Assembly (NCBI RefSeq): GCF_022682305.1
Contig: NZ_CP093530.1
Span: forward strand, 81,387 to 145,386
Direction: 5' to 3'
Source: Shinella zoogloeoides
GTDB taxonomy: Bacteria > Pseudomonadota > Alphaproteobacteria > Rhizobiales > Rhizobiaceae
DNA: 64,000 bases
A program made the position numbers and the translations under genes. Shown here in pieces: positions 1 through 8,261 of the stretch (position 1 is the stretch's first letter; every line of letters begins with the position of its first letter). The notes beneath the pieces were generated by a model. That model was given only the letters and a program-made list of their open reading frames with translations, made no database searches and had not been told where the DNA came from.

Positions 1-461
1 CGTTCACGTGCATCCGGGATGCCGACGCGAACAAGCAAATCGAGGGCCATATCCCGCGCTTCCTTGCGCAGGGTTTTGTCATTGTTGGCGAGGATAGCTT
101 CTTCAACCTGGGGGCCGACGGCCATGAGCGGATCGAGCGATGCGGTGTGATCCTGGAAGATCGCGGATATCCGCCGTCCCCTGATTTCGGCCCATTGGTG
201 TTCGTCCATTCCATCGAGCGTCTTGCCATCGAAGAGGATGGTGCCGGCCGTTCGCTCGAAATCTGCGGCAAGAAGACCAAGGATGGCGTTGCCAAGCGTC
301 GACTTTCCCGCGCCGGACTCGCCGATCAGACCAAGGACTTCGCCGCGTTGCAGGCTGATGCTGACATCGTGAAGGATCGTCGTGGCGCCGGCTGGAGTGC
401 GGTGTTTCAAGGTGAGATTGCTGACCATCAGCAAAGGATCACGCGTGTTGTCATGCGCCAT
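1..461 (-). CDS. Peptide ABC transporter ATP-binding protein (partial)
   Basis: This is the N-terminal 153 residues of an ABC ATPase whose 3' end lies beyond the left edge. The Walker A motif GESGAGKST (residues 47-55) and a Q-loop IFQDHTASLDPL are readable. The Q-loop with SLDP is characteristic of the OppD/DppD family. The start ATG overlaps the end of the upstream permease gene by 11 bases, so translation is probably coupled. It would power import of di/oligopeptides or a related substrate through the two permeases encoded upstream. The substrate cannot be told from sequence. Family assignment is firm; whether this is DppD, or a DppD-DppF fusion, cannot be seen because the gene is cut. Confidence 0.9.
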   Translation of the reverse strand, partial: MAHDNTRDPLLMVSNLTLKHRTPAGATTILHDVSISLQRGEVLGLIGESGAGKSTLGNAILGLLAADFERTAGTILFDGKTLDGMDEHQWAEIRGRRISAIFQDHTASLDPLMAVGPQVEEAILANNDKTLRKEARDMALDLLVRVGIPDARE

Positions 462-1332
462 GGGAACGCCTCCTGGGATCCAGCCGGCGCCGCAGGTCTT
501 CGCCGACGAAGTTGATGCTTGCGATAAGACCGAACAGAGCAAGGCCCGGGAAAAGGCTGATCCAGTATTGGCCGGTCAGCAGGTACTGGAAGCCGTTTGC
601 GACGGTGGAGCCGAGCGACGGCTTGTCGATCGGCACTCCGAGTCCGAGAAAGGAGAGGGTGGCTTCTAGCGCGACGGCATGGCCGAGTTCGATCGGGATC
701 AGGGTGATGGCCGGGGCGATGCTGTTCGGAAGGAGGTGACGAAAGAGAATGCGATGGGTCGGCAGTCGCAGGAGCCGGGCCGCATCGAGATACGGCTTGC
801 CGATCTCGCTGAGCGCCACCCCACGCGCAAGTCGGGCATAGGTTGCCCATTGCACGATGACGATTGCAAGGATGATGCGGTCGACGCCGGGACCGAGCGT
901 GACGATCGCGATGAGGGCCACCAGGATGGTGGGCAGGCTTAGCTGGAGATCGACGATGCGCATGATAAGGGCGTCTGCCCACTTGCCGAAGTAAGCGGCG
1001 CTGACACCGAGCGTCAGCCCGATGAAGGCGGCAATCGCCGTGCTGGTGACCGCAACGAGAAGACTCAGGCGCAGGCCATAGAGTATGGTGCTGACGATAT
1101 CGCGCCCAAGTCCGTCCGTTCCGAGCAGATAGGCGTAGCCAACGCCACTGACGGTTCCTGGTGGGGACGAAGCTTCCCACGCCTGGATCTGCAGCGGGTC
1201 ATAAGGGTTTTGCGGCGCGATGAACGGTGCTGCGAGCGCCAGGAGAACGTAGGCGGCAAGCAGCAGCAATGAGAGGCTGACGCGGTGTTGCCACGGATAC
1301 TTCCACAATGTGCGAAGTGTTTCGGCCTTCAT
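451..1332 (-). CDS. Dipeptide-type ABC transporter permease, DppC-like
   Basis: A 293-residue inner-membrane permease with about six hydrophobic segments and the EAA-type cytoplasmic loop (ALSEIGKPYLDAARLLRLP) that contacts the ATPase. I chose the ATG at 1332 because AAAGGGGA sits five bases upstream; a TTG at 1347 would add five residues and overlap the previous stop. It lies between a DppB-like permease and the ATPase in an SBP-permease-permease-ATPase operon, with overlaps at both ends. The DppC family usually has a short N-terminal cytoplasmic tail before TM1, and that is seen here. Substrate unknown. Confidence 0.9.
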   Translation of the reverse strand: MKAETLRTLWKYPWQHRVSLSLLLLAAYVLLALAAPFIAPQNPYDPLQIQAWEASSPPGTVSGVGYAYLLGTDGLGRDIVSTILYGLRLSLLVAVTSTAIAAFIGLTLGVSAAYFGKWADALIMRIVDLQLSLPTILVALIAIVTLGPGVDRIILAIVIVQWATYARLARGVALSEIGKPYLDAARLLRLPTHRILFRHLLPNSIAPAITLIPIELGHAVALEATLSFLGLGVPIDKPSLGSTVANGFQYLLTGQYWISLFPGLALFGLIASINFVGEDLRRRLDPRRRSHGA

Positions 1333-1343
1333 GAGTTCCCCTT

Positions 1344-2315
1344 TCAAGCGGAAAGGCGCACGCGCGGATCGAGCGCGGCATAGGTGAGGTCAACGAGGGC
1401 GTTCAGCCCGACGAAGGCGACGGCGACGAAGGCTAGGGTTGCCATCACGACCGGCCGATCGAGAAGCTGGATGGAGTCGATCAGAAGCTTGCCGACGCCG
1501 GGCCAGGCGAAGATCGTTTCCACCACCACCGCGAAGGCCAGCATCCCGCCGAACTGCATGCCGACGATGGTCACGATGGGAATGCTGATGTTCGGCAGGG
1601 TATGCCGGAACAGGACCCGCCGCGCTGACAGGCCCTTTGCCCGGCAAAACCGGATGAAATCCTGGCTTTCCACCTCAATAGTGCCCGCCCGCGCCAGTCG
1701 CGCGATAAGCGCGATCTTCGGAATGGCAAGGGCGAGGGCAGGCAGCGCCAGATGGCTGAGACCGTCGAAGGTGAGAAAACTCCACTCCCGGCCGAGCAGC
1801 GAGACTGTCTCACCACGGCCGCTTGAGGGAAACCAGCCCATGGCGAGTGCGCCGAGGAGGATGAGCATCATGCTCAGCCAGAAGGAAGGGATGCTAAGCG
1901 CAAACACGCTCGCGTTCAGGACGATGCGGTCAAGCAATCCCCCTTGCCGCCGACCGGCCAGAAGCCCGAGCAGAGTGCCGCACGGTGCGGCAATCAGCAT
2001 GGCCGTCGACGCGAGTTCGAACGTTGCCGGCAGCTTGCTCATGACAAGCGAAAAGGCCGGCAGATGGTAGATATAGGACGTCCCGAAATTTCCGGTGACG
2101 ACGTTGCCCATGAACAGGAAATACTGCCACCAGAGCGGCTGATCGAGGCCGAGGGCAATCGTCGCGTTGCGGATGTCCTCGGCGGTGGCTGTTTCGATGT
2201 TGACGATGTTGAAGACGGGATTGCCCACGCTATGGATACCGGCAAAGCCGATCACCGACATGACGAGGAGGAGGAGGAAGGCTTGTGACAGCCTTCCAAC
2301 GATGGTGGTCATCAT
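1344..2315 (-). CDS. Dipeptide-type ABC transporter permease, DppB-like
   Basis: A 323-residue permease of the binding-protein-dependent transport family with about six transmembrane segments and a typical DppB N-terminus (first TM, then a large periplasmic loop). The EAA loop is visible around IEVESQDFIRFCRAKGL. ATG at 2315 is preferred over the in-frame GTG at 2330 because AGGGGGA lies at the right distance. It follows the binding-protein gene closely and feeds directly into the DppC-like gene, so the four genes form one operon on the minus strand. Confidence 0.9.
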   Translation of the reverse strand: MMTTIVGRLSQAFLLLLVMSVIGFAGIHSVGNPVFNIVNIETATAEDIRNATIALGLDQPLWWQYFLFMGNVVTGNFGTSYIYHLPAFSLVMSKLPATFELASTAMLIAAPCGTLLGLLAGRRQGGLLDRIVLNASVFALSIPSFWLSMMLILLGALAMGWFPSSGRGETVSLLGREWSFLTFDGLSHLALPALALAIPKIALIARLARAGTIEVESQDFIRFCRAKGLSARRVLFRHTLPNISIPIVTIVGMQFGGMLAFAVVVETIFAWPGVGKLLIDSIQLLDRPVVMATLAFVAVAFVGLNALVDLTYAALDPRVRLSA

Positions 2316-2326
2316 GGCAGTCCCCC

Positions 2327-3919
2327 TCACTTACCCGAGGGTACGGCCTGCATCGCGGTCGTCCAGCCGCGCGGATGCACGGCATAGGAGCCGACCTTCT
2401 CGCCATGTCCGACGATCAGATGGAAATGGTAGAGCGGGATCATCGGATAATCTGCCATGACGAACTCCGTGGCTTCGGCGATCGCTGCATTCCGATCGGG
2501 GCCTTCATCCATGGCCATCGCCTTTGCCAGCATCTCGTCGAATGCCGGGTTCCGGTACTTACCGTAGTTGAGCGATCCCGTGCCCGCTTCGTTGTCGGAG
2601 GAGCCAAGGAGCGCTCCGAGGCAGAAGGTCACCGCCTCGCCGGAGCATCCGCCGTACCAGACCGGATAGTCGCCGTTGGACCGCTTGGTGGCGAATACCG
2701 AGAACGGCGCCACCTCGGGCTGAGCACTTACCCCGATCCTTGCCCAGTTCTGCGCGATAGCCTGCAGGGACTCGCCGTCACCGGGGTACCGGCCCGCCGG
2801 GCCGGCGAGCACCACCTTGAAGCCATCGGGATAACCGGCTTCAGCGAGAAGTGCCTTTGCCTTCTCATAGTCCGGGGGCGTCACCTTCAGGTTTGCCGAC
2901 GTTCCGGCGAGGCCGGTCGGGAAAAGCTGGGAGGCCGCGGTGCCATAACCGAGCAGGATCCTGTCGGCGATGAAGGCGCGGTCGGTGGCCAGCGTCAGGG
3001 CCTGCCGCACACGCTTGTCCTGGAAGGGATTCTTGATCTCGCCACCCGCCTTGTCGGTCAGCCCAGGCGGCTTCTCTCCGCCGGTGTCGAACTGCAGGAA
3101 GTTCGAACGGGCGGCAGCGGCGCTTTCCACCTTCACGCCGCGCTGTTCGAGGCCCTCGACGTCGCGTGCCGGGATGGAGTCCGCAACGTCGACGTCGCCG
3201 GTCGCCAATGCTGCCACGCGTGCGGCAGGGCTTTCGATGACGCGGAAGGTGACGTTCGTCCAGGCCGGCGTTCCGCCCCAGTAGGCGTCGTTCCGCTCCA
3301 GGTTGAGCGTTTCACCTGATTGCCAGCTCTTGAACTTGTAAGGGCCCGTCCCGACCGGCCGCGCGCCGGCATTGAGATCCTCGGTCGTTGCGAAGCCATC
3401 CGCCTTGTGAGGCATGATGAAGATCGGGGTCATCAGAAGCGGCAGGGTGGGAATGTCACTCGTCGTCTCGATGACGACGGTCAAGGGGTCCGGCGCCGAT
3501 ACCGACTTGATTGCCTGCGTATACGACTGATAGCCGCCGCTCGGCGGCTTGAGGAAGTCCCGGATGCGCTCGATCGAGTAGATCACGTCCTGGGCCGTGA
3601 AAGGCGAGCCGTCGTGGAACTTGACGCCTTCGCGCAGCTTGAACTCCCACTGCGTTTCCGAGAGGCGCTTCCAGGATGTCGCGAGCCGCGGCACAGGGTT
3701 CATCTGTGCGTCCTGGGTCACGAGACGCTCGTAGATATGGGAAAGGAGGGAATTGTTCTCACCGAGATCGGCATAGTGCGGATCGAGTGTCATCAGCTTG
3801 AACTGCGTCCCGATGCGCAGATCTTCCGCCATGGCGGCGCTCTCGAGAAAGCCCGCCGATACGGTCGCGGCGAGTGCCGCGGCAAACACTGTCGAGCGGA
3901 ATTGATGCAGAAATGGCAT
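2327..3919 (-). CDS. Periplasmic peptide/nickel-type ABC substrate-binding protein
   Basis: A 530-residue SBP_bac_5 family binding protein. The start at 3919 gives a classic cleavable signal peptide (MPFLHQFRSTVFAAALAA, cleavage probably after SAAMA) and has GGAGGG upstream; a longer open frame exists but lacks these features. Family hallmarks such as WEFKLREGVKFHDGSPFTAQDV and TGPYKFKSW are present. It is the first gene of the transporter operon and should capture the substrate in the periplasm. Family members bind peptides, nickel, opines or sugars, so the ligand is open. Confidence 0.92.
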   Translation of the reverse strand: MPFLHQFRSTVFAAALAATVSAGFLESAAMAEDLRIGTQFKLMTLDPHYADLGENNSLLSHIYERLVTQDAQMNPVPRLATSWKRLSETQWEFKLREGVKFHDGSPFTAQDVIYSIERIRDFLKPPSGGYQSYTQAIKSVSAPDPLTVVIETTSDIPTLPLLMTPIFIMPHKADGFATTEDLNAGARPVGTGPYKFKSWQSGETLNLERNDAYWGGTPAWTNVTFRVIESPAARVAALATGDVDVADSIPARDVEGLEQRGVKVESAAAARSNFLQFDTGGEKPPGLTDKAGGEIKNPFQDKRVRQALTLATDRAFIADRILLGYGTAASQLFPTGLAGTSANLKVTPPDYEKAKALLAEAGYPDGFKVVLAGPAGRYPGDGESLQAIAQNWARIGVSAQPEVAPFSVFATKRSNGDYPVWYGGCSGEAVTFCLGALLGSSDNEAGTGSLNYGKYRNPAFDEMLAKAMAMDEGPDRNAAIAEATEFVMADYPMIPLYHFHLIVGHGEKVGSYAVHPRGWTTAMQAVPSGK

Positions 3920-4273
3920 TGCGATGGTCCCTCCTTGGTTTTTTGCGCCCGGCCTGCCGAGATGAAGGGCTTCTTCACCACACGCGTTTCCGCTCCCGTT
4001 GAACGAATTCAGTCGTCGCAAAGGGCAGGTGGGCGAGGTTGTGATAGCTTTAGATCCGGCTTCTTATCTGCAGCGGCTGCATGAAGATGCGGACATTTGT
4101 GGAGAGGAGGTTTCCATGGATGATTGCAGGCAAAGTTCTGCTAATCTCAGAATCAGCCATGATCCGAGCTCCTACCAGCTTGATTATGGTCAGGTCAGAT
4201 TGCGTGCTCCAACACGCCATCTGGCCGCTTGCATGATAAGACCTACAGGAAGAGCCCATGACATGCAACATAA
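3920..4273. other. Intergenic region between divergent transporter and XRE genes
   Basis: About 350 bases separating the transporter operon (leftward) and the small XRE gene (rightward). It should hold both promoters. I can read open frames through it in front of the XRE gene but they have no recognisable content, so I treat it as non-coding. No convincing sigma70 promoter could be singled out by eye. Confidence 0.5.
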
Positions 4274-4292
4274 ATCACCATCGTATGGTGAT
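4274..4292. promoter_or_regulatory. Palindromic operator candidate abutting the XRE start
   Basis: The perfect inverted repeat ATCACCAT-CGT-ATGGTGAT (8-bp arms, 3-bp centre) ends exactly one base before the ATG of the XRE gene. A dyad at this place suits autorepression by the encoded regulator, or it could form a small hairpin over the ribosome-binding region. Function is inferred from position only. Confidence 0.5.
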
Positions 4293-4520
4293 ATGAAGCC
4301 AATTCAGTGCAGATTGGCCCGCACAGCATTGGGCTGGGGAGTTGTCGACCTTGCCAAGGCAGCAGGGGTCTCAACGCAAACCGTAGTTCGGCTCGAGCGC
4401 GGGGAGGAGTTGCGCGAAACGACGCTCGCACGGATTCAAGCGGTACTTGAGGACGCAGGAATAGAGTTCATTCCCGCGGACGGCGGTGGTGTGGGCGTTC
4501 GCTTCCGAAACCCGTCCTGA
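4293..4520 (+). CDS. Small XRE-family transcriptional regulator
   Basis: A 75-residue single-domain helix-turn-helix protein. Residues 1-55 form a typical Cro/CI-type HTH (LARTALGWGVVDLAKAAGVS, then TQTVVRLERGE), followed by the phrase GIEFIPADGGGVGVRF found at the end of many short rhizobial XRE proteins. The ATG at 4293 was chosen because the HTH begins right there and a palindrome abuts it. It is transcribed away from the ABC transporter. Target genes are unknown; autoregulation through the adjacent dyad is likely. Confidence 0.75.
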   Translation: MKPIQCRLARTALGWGVVDLAKAAGVSTQTVVRLERGEELRETTLARIQAVLEDAGIEFIPADGGGVGVRFRNPS

Positions 4521-4569
4521 GCTTTAATTGCCATCACGCAGTACCCAAAGGCCGGGATGCCGTGTCGCG

Positions 4570-5985
4570 TTACGGTCCTGACCACAGCCACTCGCTTGAG
4601 ATGCGCTTGATTGTGCCATCATCGATATGCGCGGACATCTCGGCCCAGATGGGATCGGTTGTGAAGCTCGCTAGGTCGCCGCTGGCCTGCTCCAGCGTCA
4701 GGTTCGCGTACGTCGAAAGGAGAGGGGAGATTCCGCCCGCAGCTTCGATTTCCTGAAAAGGATCAGTATCGGCAGGCTTTAGAACGCGATGTCCCCATAC
4801 GCCCGGCAGCTTGTCCCTCTCAAGTGCAGCGAGCAGTCCCGCGGCACCTGAAAGCCGGACGCCTATAGAGGCCAGATACCGCATAAGCGGAAGATACACT
4901 GTCTGCCGGCACCCACCGAGAGCTCTGACGCCTGGAAGGGTCGAAACCACCAGATAGGTCATGAACATCCCGGGCAGGATTGCACGCTCGCGAAGCGCAG
5001 CGGCTAGTCGTTTCGGAGTGAGGTTCACCTCGAAGCTCGGTGACCGCATGGACTTGAGTGCGCCGCCCTCCAGATGCAACGGGACCACCCTGTTTTTCTC
5101 GAGGCCCCAGAAGAGATCGGTGGTGCGGCGAACCCAGCCCGCCCATGGACCAGCGTTCAGGCGGTCGGTCTCTTCCAGGATCGACAGCGCGGCCATCACT
5201 CCATCGAAGAAGTGCGCCGACAGCCATGATTTCGTATCATCGAGATGATCCGCGATCAGGTCGGCCATATCGAAATCGTCAAGCTGCAGCAGTTTCGCCG
5301 GCGCCGCGAGCTTTCCGTGCCAAAGAGCCTGATTTCCCATTTTGATGGCCTCGGCGCCCGATGGAAATCCTGCGGCAGGGAGTTCGGCCAACAGGCGCGC
5401 GGCCGACGCATTCGGCGCGACCTCGTGCCTCGAATTCGAAAAAGCGTAGCGGTAGGGGCCATTTAGGCACCCGATGCTGCTTCCGATCAGGCGCTTGCGT
5501 GGGAGGCCGAAAACATTGAGGGTTTCTCCGCCTACCCTCAGCCACCCCGGTCCCTTCTTCGCGCTTTCCTTGAAAGCCGACGTCGAGACCGAGTAGGTGA
5601 TGTGCCATTGCCGGCCATGCGACATGAGGCCGAGCAGGCTGAACATATGCGTATAGAATGCGTCCGGCTCGATCAGCAGCATTGCATGCGGCCCGGTCTG
5701 CATGACCGGCGCGGAAAGGACTTCGGCGCTTGCGCTGAGGGCATCTTCTTCGCCATATCCTGACCGGCGCGCAGCCCGCTCGACGCAGACGCGCAGCCGA
5801 TCCATGGCATGCACGCGCACCTCATCTCCGCAAGAGAACGGCTCGACATCGTAAAGGGCCGTGGCGTAGGTAGCCAGCGGCTGCGCCCAGAAGGCGTCCA
5901 GATGTGGCAGCAGGTAGGAGAGACAGCGGCGTACATCGGCTACGCTGCAATGCTCCTTGAGATCAGCCGATACCTCAGAATCCAT
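4570..5985 (-). CDS. Hypothetical protein in LuxR-methyltransferase operon
   Basis: A 471-residue soluble protein with no family I recognise: no signal peptide, no clear transmembrane segment, no nucleotide-binding loop. Tryptophan- and histidine-containing stretches (HGRQWHITYSV, MGNQALWHGKL, AHFFDGVMAALSILEE) suggest a folded enzyme rather than a spurious frame. The start is one base after the stop of the preceding methyltransferase-like gene (TTGAGATGG), so the two are translationally linked, downstream of a LuxR-type regulator. It may be a biosynthetic or tailoring enzyme under quorum control; that is speculation from context. Confidence 0.7.
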   Translation of the reverse strand: MDSEVSADLKEHCSVADVRRCLSYLLPHLDAFWAQPLATYATALYDVEPFSCGDEVRVHAMDRLRVCVERAARRSGYGEEDALSASAEVLSAPVMQTGPHAMLLIEPDAFYTHMFSLLGLMSHGRQWHITYSVSTSAFKESAKKGPGWLRVGGETLNVFGLPRKRLIGSSIGCLNGPYRYAFSNSRHEVAPNASAARLLAELPAAGFPSGAEAIKMGNQALWHGKLAAPAKLLQLDDFDMADLIADHLDDTKSWLSAHFFDGVMAALSILEETDRLNAGPWAGWVRRTTDLFWGLEKNRVVPLHLEGGALKSMRSPSFEVNLTPKRLAAALRERAILPGMFMTYLVVSTLPGVRALGGCRQTVYLPLMRYLASIGVRLSGAAGLLAALERDKLPGVWGHRVLKPADTDPFQEIEAAGGISPLLSTYANLTLEQASGDLASFTTDPIWAEMSAHIDDGTIKRISSEWLWSGP

Positions 5986-5986
5986 C

Positions 5987-7060
5987 TCAAGAACTCAACG
6001 ACCGTCTCGGAGCGACAGCCGCCGTCGCGGTGGCACTACGCCAAGAGAGTTCCGGGCCGAGCGGATCGGATTCCGTGTCGATCACAACGAGAGGAAGAGG
6101 CTCGTAGCAGAACGCAGGCGGCATAGCCGGTTTCAGCATCAGCGAGATGAGTTCCAACAACGAGGCCCGCGAGTTGGAGGAAGCGATCATGTAGAAATTG
6201 CCGCTGTTCCAGGTCACCACGGAATAGCGGAAGAACGCCCTGAGCGCCGCAGTCGTGGTCGAGAGGTCCACCTGACAGGCCGTCATGGTGTTCAGAATCT
6301 CGGCCTTCTTTTCGGAGATATGCTCCTGCGAAAAATATCGGGCCTTGAACAGCTCATCCTTTTGGCGCTCCCGCTCAGCGTATACGGCATCATCTTCATG
6401 GGCGAGTTTCTGCACTTGCACCAGGACGCCGCCCTGCCGGATATGAGGGACGACGAACTCGAGCTGCTTTACGCGATCCTGATCGTACATCTGAAAGGTT
6501 GTATCTTCGAACAAGACATCAAAGCCGTCCCGGAAGGGGGAGAGATCTGAATCGCTCGCGTAGCGATCGTCATCGAGTTCGAAAAACGGCCCGAGAAAGA
6601 AATGTGCGTGCTCGCTTCCCCGTCTCGCGAGAAAAGCTTCGCGGTTGGCGGGCGTTGGACTGCAACAGAGCGTCTTGATGCGCCCTCAGCCAAGCGCCGC
6701 AAGGCTTCGTGCAAGGCAACCTGTGCCAGTGCCGAGCGTATAGATCGTCGTGGGCATCATGGCTCGAGCCCAGTTCTGCAGTGCGAACGAAAGGACAGCC
6801 GCCCCGAGACGGCATTCTTCTTCGAGCCGGTAAGGAATGCTGGCGTAATAGTGCTGGTCGAAAATTCCGAACAAGCGCGTATGCGTGTCCGCAAAGACAG
6901 CGCAGTCGAGATCGAAATCCATCAGGCTCAAGTCAGGCTGTGGCTGTGCAAGATCCGGCGCCCCACCTCGACCACTGGCCGTTCTTTCGAAGAAGGGGGC
7001 GAAGGACGTCAGCCGCGGGGCGTTTCGCCAGCGCTCTATTGTTTCCGGATCCACCGTCAT
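5987..7060 (-). pseudogene. SAM-dependent methyltransferase-like gene with in-frame stop
   Basis: One continuous frame of 358 codons interrupted by a TGA at 6686-6688. Before the stop the protein reads TIYTLGTGTGCLARSLAALG, which has the glycine-rich motif I of class I methyltransferases. Directly after it, in the same frame, GRIKTLCCSPTPANREAFL continues a plausible fold. ATG at 7060 is preferred because GGAGG lies five bases upstream; upstream ATG/TTG starts are possible. It sits between a luxR gene and an unknown gene that starts one base after this stop. A substitution from GGA or CGA would explain the TGA. Either the gene is dead, two polypeptides are made, or there is a base error. Confidence 0.6.
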
Positions 7061-7271
7061 CATCGCCTCCCATTGATCGACCGCCGACGCGAACCAACCA
7101 GGCGAGAGTTGAACCGCCTTTGCCCGCTCGCTACACGAGGGTCGATGCTGTTGCGGAACGACAATCTTCGGGGCGAGAGGAGGGGGGCGCAATCTATCGA
7201 AATCGCCAGATTGCCAGAGAGTGACGAGAAGATCGTCAAGGTGATGATTGGCCTAAAACGCTGCGATGTGC

Positions 7272-8003
7272 CTAGACGTCGACCAGTTCCAAGTAGCTCG
7301 CCTTGGCCACGGCATGGTAGCTAGTCGTGGCGCCTAGCTTCCGCCTGGCCGACCGCATATAGAGGTGAACCGCACTCTCCGAGATGCCCAGGATGACGGC
7401 AATCTGTTTATAGATCTTGCCGGACGCAAGAAGTTGGAGACATTGGCGTTCTCTCCTCGATAATTCTCGGACAAGAACGGGGCGGCGCAGCCCCGAGAGG
7501 GTGAGCACTTTCTCGTGGAGGTAGTGGGAGAGAATATGCAGGTCGTGGAGGTTTGCAGCGCAGAGGGCCAACCAGTCGCTACCTGACCAGTCGGAAGTAA
7601 CCGAAAACAGGCAGCGCTCTCCGTTTGCGCCACGGATCGGGACGGTGAGGCCGTTCGGGCCTATCCCATAGGCCCGAGCTTCGTCGAACAGCCGGCGGAC
7701 CCGTGAGGCTCTTTGGTCGAGCGTCGACCAGTCCACCGGGAGCAGTCCCCAGCGCGCAATATCGATAACAGGATCTATTGCAAGGTAGTCGTTGGCGAAA
7801 TAGGTCGCGATCCATTCCTCTGGATAGGTGCTGCAGTAGTAGGGAGCCGCCGACGGGCCAGCGCCTCTCCGGACGACAAGGAATGTCATGTGCGACAAAC
7901 CATAGCGAGTTCTGACCGCATGGAGTGCACCGGATAGCTCGCCAGGTTCCGACAGGGTCTGTAGCTCTCCGAGCGTGAGCGATAGGTACGAGCGATCATC
8001 CAT
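7272..8003 (-). CDS. LuxR-family acyl-homoserine-lactone-type regulator
   Basis: A 243-residue regulator with an N-terminal autoinducer-binding domain (about residues 15-165) and a C-terminal GerE/LuxR HTH (180-240, LSRRERQCLQLLASGK...ISESAVHLYMRSARRKLGA). The residues that contact acyl-homoserine lactone in TraR appear conserved: W64, Y68, D77, P78 and W92 by spacing. No luxI synthase occurs in the window, so it behaves as an orphan (solo) receptor here. It lies upstream of, and in the same direction as, the methyltransferase-like and unknown genes and probably controls them. No convincing lux box was found by eye. Confidence 0.88.
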   Translation of the reverse strand: MDDRSYLSLTLGELQTLSEPGELSGALHAVRTRYGLSHMTFLVVRRGAGPSAAPYYCSTYPEEWIATYFANDYLAIDPVIDIARWGLLPVDWSTLDQRASRVRRLFDEARAYGIGPNGLTVPIRGANGERCLFSVTSDWSGSDWLALCAANLHDLHILSHYLHEKVLTLSGLRRPVLVRELSRRERQCLQLLASGKIYKQIAVILGISESAVHLYMRSARRKLGATTSYHAVAKASYLELVDV

Positions 8004-8261
8004 TCGAAATGCGCACTCCTCTTCGTCCTAGCCGCGCCTGGGCCGCCTGAATACGATCAAGCCTTCTTCTTACCGGCGGTCTCATGTTCCTGAAACTGCC
8101 AAAAAGATGAGTTGAGTGATCAGTCCAAGTGATCCAGCAGCGCCCGGCCGTGCGGAAACGGGCGTGTGGCTTTTCGCCGCGGCGAGCCCACCTGGGGCCA
8201 AGATCCCGCGAGAGATGTCAGTGCTGCTGGCGCCGTCGAGACGAGCAGCGTTCCCTTTGTC

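Noticed and set aside
8004..8261. lux box upstream of the LuxR gene
   Set aside because: GATCAG/GATC-like pieces occur, but no 18-20-bp dyad of the lux-box type.
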